Shown: positions 33,253-51,210 of the stretch, in pieces
Position numbering within the stretch: position 1 is the stretch's first letter
How the letters are laid out: each line of letters opens with the position of its first letter
Assembly (NCBI GenBank): GCA_949152475.1
Contig: OX424557.1
Coordinates: 26,225,462-26,289,461, forward strand
DNA from: Terebella lapidaria
Lineage: Eukaryota; Annelida; Polychaeta; Terebellida; Terebellidae
Length of the DNA stretch: 64,000 nt
Reading direction: 5' to 3'
Program-made: the position numbers and the translations under genes
The notes under the pieces: generated by a model
The model's input: only the letters and a program-made list of their open reading frames with translations
What the model was told of the DNA's origin: nothing
Database searches by the model: none

Positions 33253-33890
33253 TGTGCACATATAGGAAATGATATGTGCTGAATATTCTCATGACCTTGA
33301 CCTTATTTTATAGGTCACAACACCAAATGGCTAATATCTTGCTGAATTCACAGCTTGTCAATGGGGTACCGGCGACAATGGCAAATTGGTTGGAGTCGTT
33401 CAGTAAAGACCCGACTTGCATTTCACGCCCTCATGTGGGGAAACCATTCATGCATAGCATAGTCAGCGATTTGTTCATCCTACTGGTCAACGCTGATCAG
33501 CTCCTATGAATATTGATTGAATTTAGCCATTCCTGATTAACTCTTGGACATTGGAATATCCGTATAAGGCAAGTCGGGTCTAACTACAGAAAGACACACC
33601 TATTTTTGTGACTCTCGATAATGTACCCCATTGTGAACATATAGGAAATGATCTATTGAATATTGTTATGACCTTGAATTTGACCTTTGACCTCATTTTC
33701 AAGGTCACACGACACTATTGGTAATATCTCTCATTATTGAAATTACAGCTTAGCAAATCAATTGTGGACGTATAGGAAATGATATATGCTGAAGATCTCG
33801 TGACCTTGAATTTGACCAGATTACCTTATTTTCAAGGTCACGGGACAAAATGGCTAATATCTAAAATATAAAACATATTGTCTGGTAACC
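33253..33890. repeat. AGGTCA-rich satellite remnant, right of the LTR element
   Basis: This continues the satellite cut by the retrotransposon, with words ATAGGAAATGATAT, TTGACCTTTGACCTCATTTT and CAAGGTCAC. It is itself interrupted by a 275-bp miniature inverted-repeat element at 33,359-33,633. Confidence 0.75.
33359..33633. mobile_element. 275-bp MITE in satellite
   Basis: The termini CAATGGGGTAC and GTACCCCATTG are perfect 11-bp inverted repeats. A second internal inverted pair is GACCCGACTTGC and GCAAGTCGGGTC. There is no coding capacity. The flanks are satellite sequence, so the insertion postdates the satellite. The target duplication is unclear. Confidence 0.7.
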
Positions 33891-33899
33891 TTTCTTAGC

Positions 33900-35370
33900 T
33901 CTTGAGCTAGATCTAATTTAAAAAAAAAAATTGTCCCAAATTTCACCTATTCCACATAGGCCTATGGTAGTAAATGTTGAATGTTTTGCATTGTAGCGTC
34001 ACTCTTCTATTAGGATCAGCACCATAAAATATTTTAACTTACAATCCGCGCGCACACACACGTGGAATATAAGTGAAGTCCATGAAACCATGAGAGATGA
34101 GTCTTCGATGGTTAACGATTGATTACTACTGAATGAAGTCAGAATGTATGTATAGGTCCACGTGAAGTTACAGTACCGATTTCGCTAGACCGTGCGATTA
34201 CGTGCGATTTGATGCTAGCATCAACTCGCATGGTGCGACCAGTGGGCGCGATGCCATCGCATCAGGCGATCGTCTTATTTGAACAGGCGAGCATTGTCTT
34301 GCACAGATGCGCGCATCCTTTATTTCGGACGCAAATACAGACTTTAATATGAACTGAATTTAAACACTGCATCTGCCCATACGATCTACATGATACAGAC
34401 TGTCTACGAACCACTCGACAATGTGTTTGCATGCTTTTAGTGTGCCACAGTGCCAAGAAGCAATGCTAGCATCGAGCGACGTTTTGCTGTTTTGCGTAAT
34501 CGGTACTGTACTTTTCTTTTACTTTTCGGCAAATCAAGTAAAAATGCATGTACATTACATTGTACACCTACGTGAAATATAATTTTTTTCAGTTTACACA
34601 GCTGCCAGAGTACATTTTTTCAATACTGAAAGTTTTTTTCATACTTTCTTCGGCCTTGGATACTTTACATGATACTTCATACATTCTGAAGTTGTACCTG
34701 GAGTTAAGGTGACCTTTGATGATTTTGATCTTTTAAAACAGTCTTTGATGGCCACTTTCTGGTCAGTAGCTTGTTTCCAATCAATCCATTAGTCTCAATT
34801 TTTAGCCGAGACTCTTGGATCACCACTTTACCTGTGGTGGCCATTTTGAATTTCCAAAATCAGGCAACTCTTTGTTTTCAGACACATTTTGGTACTTTGT
34901 CAGCTTAACAGTAAACACCACACATTCATCTGGTAACTTTTCCAGCCCTTGGGCTATTCCTTTCATCAAAATGTTATACTTTCTTTTGAATACCATACTG
35001 GAAGCACTGCTTTGCGCAACCAAATTCATGTTAAAACACTCCAATGAAAGTCCACAAGTAACAAGCACACTTCGTATTTCAAGTACAACCAAATCCAACT
35101 CGAGGATTAACGAACAAGATTCAGTACATGTATAACATCACGTCTGAAAGTCATTTGTCATGAAAAGTTTATTCACATCTTTACAACTGGAATGTTATGA
35201 TGTGAAAGTCATAACATTCATACTTTCCAACAAAACAAGGTATGAAAATAAATACTTTGATGGATGTAGTAATAAATTGCATTGCCTATTGCTTAACAAA
35301 ACAATTTCTGAAGGAGGAAGAACACATTATATGTATTGAAATAGATGGTGTGCACATTTTACTCTGCAAT
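33900..35370. other. intergenic DNA, nothing recognised
   Basis: The stretch between the satellite remnant and HADHA contains A/T-rich DNA and short frames only. I see no gene, RNA or repeat structure that I can support. Confidence 0.5.
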
Positions 35371-35371
35371 A

Positions 35372-35377
35372 TTTATT
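35372..35377 (-). terminator. candidate polyadenylation signal of HADHA
   Basis: AATAAA on the minus strand lies about 345 bp downstream of the HADHA stop codon. It gives a plausible 3' UTR length. Confidence 0.5.
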
Positions 35378-35719
35378 ATTAGCGGTCCACATAAAGAAGG
35401 GTATCTACCAGTAATGCACTTATTATAGACAGCTATATTTGATCAAACCACACGAAAGGACGCACATTACAACTTAACATGGATGTCTTTTGAAGACGCA
35501 TGGTTGCATTGCACATTTGTACATTTACATTTACCATGTTTACCCAAATGGCAAACAGAAACAACACATTTTGTTCAGGTGGTGTCACGCATTTTACATA
35601 TTCTTGGATCTGATATGGAAAATTCAACAAATCTCGGTGTGGTTTGCTTCATTAAACCGACAACCTAACATTCAGGACAGCAGTACAAGAAAACAAAGTA
35701 TGCCTAACAAAGATTAATT

Positions 35720-41570
<5,851 letters not shown>

Positions 41571-41840
41571 GATGTCACTTTTGTGTGTCCTTCTCGCCGG
41601 CTGATCTTTCACCAAACTTCAAATCTCGGGTATTCACGTTTCCAAGGTTTCAAGTCTGTGATATGTTTTTTAATTATGCTTTGTGACAATATTACTTTAT
41701 GAATTACTTTTATTGTATTTATGGAAATAATGTATTTTCATACATCAAATGCATTTAATCTTTTTGATTAGTGAAAAAAAATGCATTGTGACAGATTGTC
41801 ACGTGACTTGAGACGTGACTTTCAGAACTGAGCAGCAAAC
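41571..41840. promoter_or_regulatory. divergent promoter shared by HADHA and HADHB
   Basis: Only 270 bp separate the two start codons. Head-to-head arrangement of these genes is known in vertebrates, where it coordinates the two subunits of one complex. The interval is A/T-rich in the middle and contains a perfect GTCACGTGAC E-box near the HADHB side. No TATA box is clear. Confidence 0.85.
41798..41807. promoter_or_regulatory. GTCACGTGAC E-box (CLEAR-type)
   Basis: This perfect 10-bp palindrome has a CACGTG core and matches the CLEAR consensus bound by TFEB/MITF-family and USF-type bHLH-ZIP factors. It lies 34 bp before the HADHB ATG. A related GACGTGACT follows at 41,812. Binding is inferred from the motif only. 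Confidence 0.55.
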
Positions 41841-44800
41841 ATGGCGACGTTGTGGAAGCAGGCGATTTTTCCGTCCCTGGCAAATCGAGCCAGACTAGGT
41901 CTGTTTATAAAGTCATTCCAGACTTTTTGAGCTATTGAAAACATTTATAGTTCTAGCAAGTACCATTGTTCTCACTTCAATGCAATGTAGTTCCTTATTT
42001 GCTGCATTTAGAAAGTGACAGTTTCTGGGCGTATTCTTTTTTAGACTGATGTCACTGAATACTCTCAGTCACTGTATCTCATATTTTTAGGCCACCAGCT
42101 GTTTAATAACACTTTTTACAGTCAAATATTCCATACCAAGTTACCCAATCTCAGGGCCTAAATGTTAGAACAATTCAACCCTGACTCCACAGTTATTCCA
42201 GAGATTGTATTCCCATTCAACATTTCTGGTTTGCAATGCCATTAATGTGCAAAGGTGTTCATCTTAATTAACATTTCAGGTTTGCAATTATTTCATGACA
42301 TTCAATGTTTATGTCATATACCTGTAGATATATCTAAATACAATAAATGTAAATCTTGCAAGCAATATCATCCAAATGACATTTCGAAAGAAATGCGCAG
42401 AGCAATTTGCAATACACAACTTTAATTAAAAGCGATTTTAATTATAGCAGATCTTTAGGTTTGGAAATTATTGAGATGTGGGAGAATTTTTTTTATAAAT
42501 TGTTGTATTTCATAACGCAAAATACAAGTACAGGTACAATACAGGTCTGATTATAAGTGGAGCAATGCAATTCTCCAAGTCTGTTTTGTTTAATTAGTTT
42601 CTTGTGACATCTTCAACAGAATGCCAACGATGCCTGGGATCTACTCCTGTAACATATGCAGCGGCTGCCAAAGCACAAACTTCAGGTACTAGTAATAGCA
42701 TTGAAAGTATTTTACTGGTGTTTCTTATACATGTTATAGTTATGGTGGTTATCATCTCATAAAATGCCCATAAAGTTGTTAGTATATAACTTGCAATACT
42801 GTTGAAGACAAACCACTCTAGTTTTACAGTTATCAATGAAATTAATTTACTAGTATTGAATTTCAGTTAGACTTTAATATATATTTACGGTCATAAAACC
42901 ATATAGTAGAGAGGGGTGATCGGTGGATTTACTGACACTAATTTGAATGCAAGCCCTACTCACGCTGTTGACTGTTGACCTTTCTGTTGAGACAATAGTC
43001 CATTCATCATAGGTGCACTTGTCAGCTGTGGGTTACAAACTAGAACACCAAAGATAAGAATGAGATATCCTGTACTCAGGTTTACAAACTGAAAAGTGAT
43101 TATTCTCTATATCTCTCAGTAAATGGTTTGATTGTGTATCTTCATGTGTACAAATTGTAAATGCCATACTTGAAACGTACCCATTCTTCTGTTGGTTCTT
43201 GCTTTGATCAGTTGATGGCCTGTCGTGTCCTGTTTGTGGGAAATCTTACAAGAGACGGGGTTGGCTCACTAAACATATCAAGGCAGTCCATGAGAATCCT
43301 GATGCATCTAATTTATCACATTCTAACAATAAATCAACTCCATCTCGAGTTAAATGCAAAAGTGTAATGAATGATTTATGCTTCCAAAATGAACCTGTAA
43401 GTGCAGCTTTATTTCGTCCGAGACAGAAAGACAATTCCACTGATTCTGATAAGTTCTTCCCATTCTTGACTGAACAACTGCAACTGTTTCTTGAACAATT
43501 TCATAAGAAGTATTATTTTCCTAATGATATGAAATGGGACATCAAAATCTCAGTCAGACAGCAAAACTCAAGTGAATCTTATTTTGAAAATAATGGTAAT
43601 GACACAGACGTCAAAGTTGTTGGACTCACCAATGATAATGAGCCACAGATTGAAAATAAGTATGAGCTATCATGGACTTGGCCGAATTTGTCGATAGACA
43701 GCCGGAATAAACTACAGGCTAAGTTACTTGGTGAGTGATATTTGAAGTACGGGGGTACATTGTTGTATTAGTGCATGACACACACTGTGAGTTGAATGAT
43801 TGTCAAGTTGAGGATGAGTGCATCCATCCAATATCATTGCATCCATTGTTGCTCTACCTTCAGGATATGATTGTGTATTCCCCAGTTGATCCTACCCGTA
43901 GTCAAGGCAGCACTGCCATTCTTCATGAGCAAGCATTGTAGAGCAGAGATTGTAGCACCTGAAGGTTTTCTCTCAGTCACTACCACTGATTTCGCAAAAA
44001 TAGCCTGGCAAATGTCGCATGTGTACATTTGGTTGCATGACTTGACCTTCGGATAATGCTCACTCAATGTTTGGTTGTCTTGGACTGTTGCTGGTTCGTA
44101 CAAATGAAAACTAATCATCAATTTTGTGAAATGAAAAATAGAAAGATAGGACTTGCAACTTGCCAAAATTGCAAGTTTTGCTCATTTGAATGTTTTGCTC
44201 ATTTTGTTGTACAAAAAATTTACTATGATCACTTGGTAGCAGCATATAGTCGCCCAGCATTTGACTGTTATGACTGTTGCAGACAAGAAGCGTCTGAGCA
44301 AGCCTGGGGTCAAGGACATTGTGTTGGTGGAAGGAGTGCGGACTCCATTCTGCCAGTCAGGCACCGCCCTGAAGGATGTGATGGCTCATGATCTCGCCAG
44401 GGCAGCTCTGCTGTAAGTGGCTGGTTTTAGCAGCATGCGCTCAACATGGCATTCCAGCATTTGCTGATCATGCTTAATCACCCATATGCACCAATTCATG
44501 TGCAGTCTCAAACTTCCTGCCAACTTTTTCAGTTTCTAAATATGAAATCGGACGGTTGTGAAATCTAAGTTGAACATTAATCAATAAGTTGTATGCCAAT
44601 TTCACATTGTTGAAATATGAGTATGATTATGCACAATCTCTGAGGCTCACAGACATGTTTTGTGAAATTTATAGGGTTTGTAATAAAACAAAAATTGTGT
44701 TCTTTTCTCAGTGGTCTGGTGAAGAGGACAAATATCCCACAAGGTACATGTAACACTGCTAAAAATCAAGCAATCTCATGATACATTTCAATATTAGTTG

Positions 44801-47800
44801 TACATACATGTACCAGTAATCATGGTACCGTCTGTAATCATTTCTGCTTTCAAAAGAATACAAATATCACAAATGCTTGAAAAAATTACTTTTGGGCTTC
44901 CAGAGGAGGTGGGACATATCATTTTCGGCACAGTGATACAAGAAGTTAAGACTAGCAACATTGCAAGAGAGGCAAGTATTACTGTTATATATTTATTTAC
45001 AGATAAGAAATTCTGATGCGTTTCAGTGCTAAATCTGCTTCACAAGTCAAGCTCTGCATATTCAGTAATACTGCTAGTACCGGTACCTTTGTTCTTGTGT
45101 AGATGTTCCATACCATGTACATGTACTTGGCTTGTAGGCATCACTTGGAGCTGGTTTCTCTAACAAGGTCCCTTCTCACACAGTCACACAAGCCTGTATC
45201 TCAGCGAATCAGGCCATCACCACAGGTATCTGATTCCATGAATTCTAATGTACATGTATCCCTCTGACCTCAACTAAGTTTCACCACTGACGTTTTTAAA
45301 AGGCATCAACTAGAGTAATAGTGTAATAGTAGCTGTATTTATATATTGCTGAACAAGAAAGTTTTTGCAAGATGATCTCATGTAATGACTAGACATAAAA
45401 GCCTATAGGCTTTGTGGCATCTCCCATTTTGTTCTTATCATTTCAAATTGTCATACTGGACTGAGAAAAAAGGATACATAGGCCATTGTATGTGGGTAAG
45501 AGTGAGAGCTCATCAGACAGTTTCTTACCAGAACTGCTTTTTATCAACTTGACAACTTGGCCCACCAGACATTTGCCACCCCAAATGAATGGACAATTAC
45601 CCAGCCAATATTATTCAGCGTACTAGTATATTTAATCAGAATGTTCGTGATATTTTTCAGGTGCTCCTGTCAAATATAAAATGATATGTGACTAAAAGAG
45701 TGCTGTGTCATCTTGGCCAATTTTGTGATTTCAAAACTTGTACAATGCAGCGGAATTTTCGCATTCATATTATAACCAAAGCCAGACATTTGCCAGCTAA
45801 CTAAAAAAATTAGCCCAAAGGCTAAGATAGGTTACCGGACAATTTTGGTTTGGCCATGGCAGCATTGGCAGGTTACAGACCTTGAGATTTACCAATCAAG
45901 GTTCGCAGTGTAAATCCCAATCAAGGTCATCCGTATGAACTTCGATGTTACCATTACATGTATGTGTGCGGCATTTGATATTCTATATGTTGGGTGGAAT
46001 CGTTTAGGCCGCTCAGGTCAATTTACACATTCCAAGTCAGACATTTGGCACTCAAGGTCATCTGACGTCAAGTTCAAGGTCATCATTAGTTGTGCCATAT
46101 ATGTCTTCCTGTTCATAACATGAGCTCTCTCTGCAAGCATTCCATCTACAGAGGCAAATCTGGGCATTTTTTGACCCCAAAATGGCTGTTTTGACCTTTC
46201 AAGGTCATCGAAGGTCAGATTCAAGGTCACCACACAAGTCGCCATATATGACTTCCCATTTGAAAGTGCCAATTTCTAAGCTCTATCTTCAAGCGTTCTA
46301 TGAGTACAGTCCTGACAGCTCCCATTATGAAGGAAAAAAGTGCCGAAAATTGTTGTCCAAAATTTTTTCAAAGGGTGAAAAAATTTTTTTTTCGCCGACC
46401 CGTCAAAAATTCAAAATGGCCGCCACAAGAAGATCGGCGATTCAAGGGCAACAAAACTTATACACGTCACAGAGGTATATAAGAGGAATCTTTTTAAGCA
46501 AAAATCTCAAAACTGATCAGACACTTTTTGAGAAAATACAGACCAGGTGCAAATTTGAGCGTTTTTCGACCCAAAAATGGCTGTTTTGACCTTTCAAGGT
46601 CATCCAAGGTCAAATTCAAGGTCACCACACAAGTCGCCATATATGATTTCCCCTTTGAAAGTGCCAATTTCTAAGCTCTATCTTCAAGCGTTCTATGAGT
46701 ACAGTCCGGACAGCTCCCATTATGAAGGAAAAAAGTGCCGAAAATTGTTGTCCAAAATTTTTTTCAAAGGGTGAAAATTTTTTTTTGCCCTAGAAATGGC
46801 CCAAAATGGATAGTAATGCGATTTGGGGTGAAAAAAAATTTTTTCGCCGACCCGCCAAAAATTCAAAATGGCCGCCACACGGAAACCAGTGAATTTAGGG
46901 CAACCAAACTTATACATATCACAGAGGTATATGAGGGAATCTTTTGAAACCAAAAACTCAAAACTGATCAGACAGTTTTTGAGAAAATGGCTGTCAAAGT
47001 CCAAAATTGAGCGTTTTTCGACAAAAACGGCCGCCATTTTGAAAAAAATGCGAAAATCAAAAAACAAAAAAATACCTCCTTCTCAAAATATTTTTAGGCA
47101 TTTTTGTGCAAAATTTCAGATAGATTCGATCGTTAACTTTAAAGATAAAAATGTTAACGCCGGACGGACGGACGGACGACGGACGCAACGCCATGCCAAT
47201 AGGTTATCGGACCAAAGGTCCGGTAACCTAACAATGATGATTTGGTCATTGCATGTGAAATAGAGTTGAACGAGACAATCAGAGATTGCAGACCCTCGCC
47301 CTTCAGATTTAGTCACTAAAATTAGACGATAATTGAGTTTTGGTCTTAAGACCATCGGTTGTACGCCATACGATTGGGAATTGGCCAAAGAAAAATACAA
47401 AAAGAGGTTGAAGATTTAATATTGATTAGAACCGGAGTTATAGCCATTTATGTGATTTTCTTTTTTCCGTTGCCATGGCAACCGTTTTGTGAGCCACTAC
47501 CATAGCACTGCAGCCCTATAAATTTCAAATCGATCGGACCGTTTGCCTTTGAGTTACGAGCGCGGACATTTGCACTGAAACGTCGCTGGGCAAAAAATAA
47601 CCGAAATCGTGACCCCCAATTTTTCGACATCGGGCGATAATAGATAGTTTTCGTCGTACGACCATCGATCGTACACCAAACGATCGAGAATTGGCCAAAA
47701 AAAAATACAAAAATAGTTGGACAAATTAATATTAAGTAGAACCGGAGTTAGAGCCAATGATGTGATTTTCTCTTTTCCGTTGCCATGGCAACCGTTTCCA

Positions 47801-50800
47801 TCCGATTTCGGTAAAATTTTGAAAGGACTGAGCCACCACCATAGCACTTTTGCCCTATAAATTTCAAATCGATCGGACCGTTTGCCTTTGAGTTAATAGC
47901 GCGGACATTTGCACTGAAACGTCGCTGGCCAAAAATTAGCCCAAAGGCTAAGATAGGTTACCGGACAATTTTGGTTTGGCCATGGCAGCATTGGCAGGTA
48001 ACAGACTTTGAGATTTACCAATCAAGGTTCGCAGTGTAAACATATGACCTTGGGATTTACCATTCAAGGTCATCCGTATGAACTTCGATGTTACCATTAC
48101 ATGTATGTGTGCGGCATTTGATATTCTATATTTTGGGTGGAATCGTTTAGGCCGCTCAGGTCAATTTACACATTCTAAGTCAGACATTTGGCACTCAAGG
48201 TCATCTGACGTCAAGTTCAAGGTCATCATTAGTTGTGCCATATATGTCTTCCTATATGTTCATAATGCAAACATGAGCTCTATCTGCAAGCATTTCATCT
48301 ACAGAGGCAAATCTGGGCATTTTTTGACCCCAAAATGGCTGTTTTGACCTTTCAAGGTCATCGAAGGTCAAATTCAAGGTCACCACACAAGTCGCCATAT
48401 ATGACTTCCCATTTGAAAGTACCAATTTCTAAGCTCTATCTTCAAGCGTTCTATGAGTACAGTCCTGACAGCTCCCATTATGAAGGAAAAAAGTGCCGAA
48501 AATTTTCTAAGTCCAAAATTTTTTTCAAAGGGTGAAAATTTTTTTTTGCCTAGAAATGGCCCAAAATGGATAGTAATGTTATTTGGGGCGAAAAATTTTT
48601 TTTTCGCCGACTCGTCAAAAATTCAAAATGGCCGCCACACTGAGATCGGCGATTCAAGGGCAACAAAACTTATACACGTCGCAGAGGTATATAAGAGGTA
48701 TATGGCCCAAAATGGATAGTAATGCGATCTGGGGCGAAAAAAAATTTTTTCGCCGACCCGCCAAAAATTCAAAATGGCCGCCACACGAAAACCGGCAGAT
48801 TTAGGGCAACCAAACTTATACATATCACAGAGGTATATGAGGGGAATCTTTTGAAACCAAAAACTCAAAACTGATCAGACAGTTTTTGAGAAAATGGCCG
48901 TCAAAGTCCAAAATTGAGCGTTTTTCGACAAAAACGGCCGCCATTTTGAAAAAAATGTGAAAATCAAAAAACAAAAAAATACCTCCTTCTCAAAATATTT
49001 TTAGGCATTTTTGTGCAAAATTTCAGAAAGATTCGATCGTTAACTTTAAAGATAAAAATGTTAACGCCGGACGGACGGACGGACGGACGGACGACGGACG
49101 CAACGCCATGCCAATAGGTTATCGGACCAAAGGTCCGGTAACCTAAAATAACTGAAATCGTGACCCCCAATTTTTCGACATCGGGCGATAATGGAGAGTT
49201 TTCATCGTACGAGGATTGGTCGTACACCAAACGATCGGGAATTGGCCAAAGAACAATACAAAAATAGTTGGAAAAATTAATATCAGGTAGAACCGGAGTT
49301 AGAGCCAATTATGTGATTTTCTTTTTTTCCGTTGCCATGGCAACCGTTTTCATCCGATTTTGGCAAAAATTTGAAGGGACTGAGCCAGCACCATAGCACT
49401 TTTGCCCTATAAATTTCAAATCGATCGGGCCGTTTGCCTTTGAGTTATGAGCGCAGACATTTGCACTGAAACGTCGCTGGCCAAAAAAAAATCGAAACCG
49501 TGACCCCCAATTTTTCGACATCGGGCGATAATGGAGAGTGTTCGTCGTACGACCACGGGCCATATATCAGATGATCAGGAATTGGCCATAGAAAAATACA
49601 AAATTAGTTAGAAAAATTTATCTTGAATAGAACCGGAGTTATGGTCAATTATTGATTTTTACATTTTCCGTTGCCATGGCAACAGTTTTTGTCCGATTTT
49701 GACCAGATTCGAGGAGGACCGAGCCACTGAGATACCGCTTCATCCCTATAAGTTTCATGTTGATCGGACCATTCTCCTTTGAGATATGCGCGCGGACAGA
49801 CAAACATACAAACAAACAAACATACAAACGGACAGACCCAATTGCAATACCCTCTGCCCCTATCGGGGCGAGGGTAATAACAAAACATTCAAACAATACA
49901 TGTTTGTACAATATAAATGCAGACAGGGCAAATCATTCCCCAAGCATGTTGTGTCATGTGTGTTGGCTTATTAACCAACTATTGTATTCTGTGGGATGGA
50001 ACTTCATTCTTTTACCATGTACACACACTAGTAAACCAGGCTTTGGAGGGGGGAGTGAGGGATAATGCATGGATATGAGCCTAGGGTCATGTTGGACATG
50101 CTAGCTGTATCACTTGTCAGGCATACTGAGCAGGGCTGGCTGAGAGGGGTGGAGCCTATTTCTGTGCTGGACAGACTGGCTGATCTTGTCAGGCATGACT
50201 GAGCAGGGCTGGCTGAGAGGGGCGGAGCCTATTTCTGAGCTGGACAGACTGGCTGATCTTGTAAGGCATGACTGAGCAGGGCTGGCTGAGAGGGGCAGAC
50301 CCCATTGCTGTGCTGGACAGACTGGCTGATCTCCTGCACTGGCTGAGAGGGCAGAGCCTAGCCTCATGCTGGACATGCAGGCTGCAGTCAGTGAATACAG
50401 TAGCATGGCTCAGTTACAGTATTACATCTGCATGGGCGCAGGCGAGGGAAAAATTCTGTCCAAAAAAAAAAAAAATGCACCTACAAAAATTTTTTTCCTC
50501 TGGAAATTGCCTGAATCAAATTATGACATTGACAGGAATCGCCCGATTTTTTTTTCCAAAATGGCCGCTGGCGGCCATCTTGGATTTCGGATCTCGACGA
50601 AAAACAATAGGGGTTAGAAGCAAAGTATTTCGGATGAGCTGTGAAAATTTCGGAAAGATAGATTAAGGCGTTCAAGAGTTATGATCCGGAAACCAAACGG
50701 CGGAAGAAAAAAAAAAAAAAAAAAAAACAGAAAAAAAAAAAAAAAAAAGAAAAAAAAGAAAAAAAAAAAAAAAAAAAAAAAAAAAGAAGAAGAAAAAAAA

Positions 50801-51161
50801 AAAAAATTAGCCCAATGGGCTAGAAAGGTTACCGGAGAAATATACAGAGTTAAGCCGAGAAAGTTGAAGGTCAAATTCAAGGTGACCACTGAAATCGCCA
50901 TATCTCTAACCGTGAAAATGGGATCAAAGGTTAAATTCTAGATCACCAAACTATTCAGCATACATCATTTCCTATATGTTCACTATGGACCCCAAGCTGT
51001 AAATTTGATAATAAGCGAGATATAAGCCATTTTGTAATCTGACTTTGAAAATAAAATGACCGACCTTGAAATTTAGGTCAAAGGTCAAATTCAATATCAT
51101 TGAAATATTCAGAATATATCATTAAGGCATTTCGGCAGAAATGCCTTTATGGTTTTAGCAG

Positions 51162-51210
<49 letters not shown>

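Noticed and set aside
34815-35135. Overlapping frames of about 100 residues on both strands
   Set aside because: No domain, no splice or codon evidence; chance open frames in intergenic DNA.
43834-44166. Minus-strand frame with a CDICQ motif in HADHB intron 2
   Set aside because: It has one CxxC pair but no second half of a finger, no clear splice context and no recognised relatives. Left as unassigned.
50681-50941. Lys-rich and Phe-rich frames around 50,700-50,900
   Set aside because: Direct translation of a long A tract.
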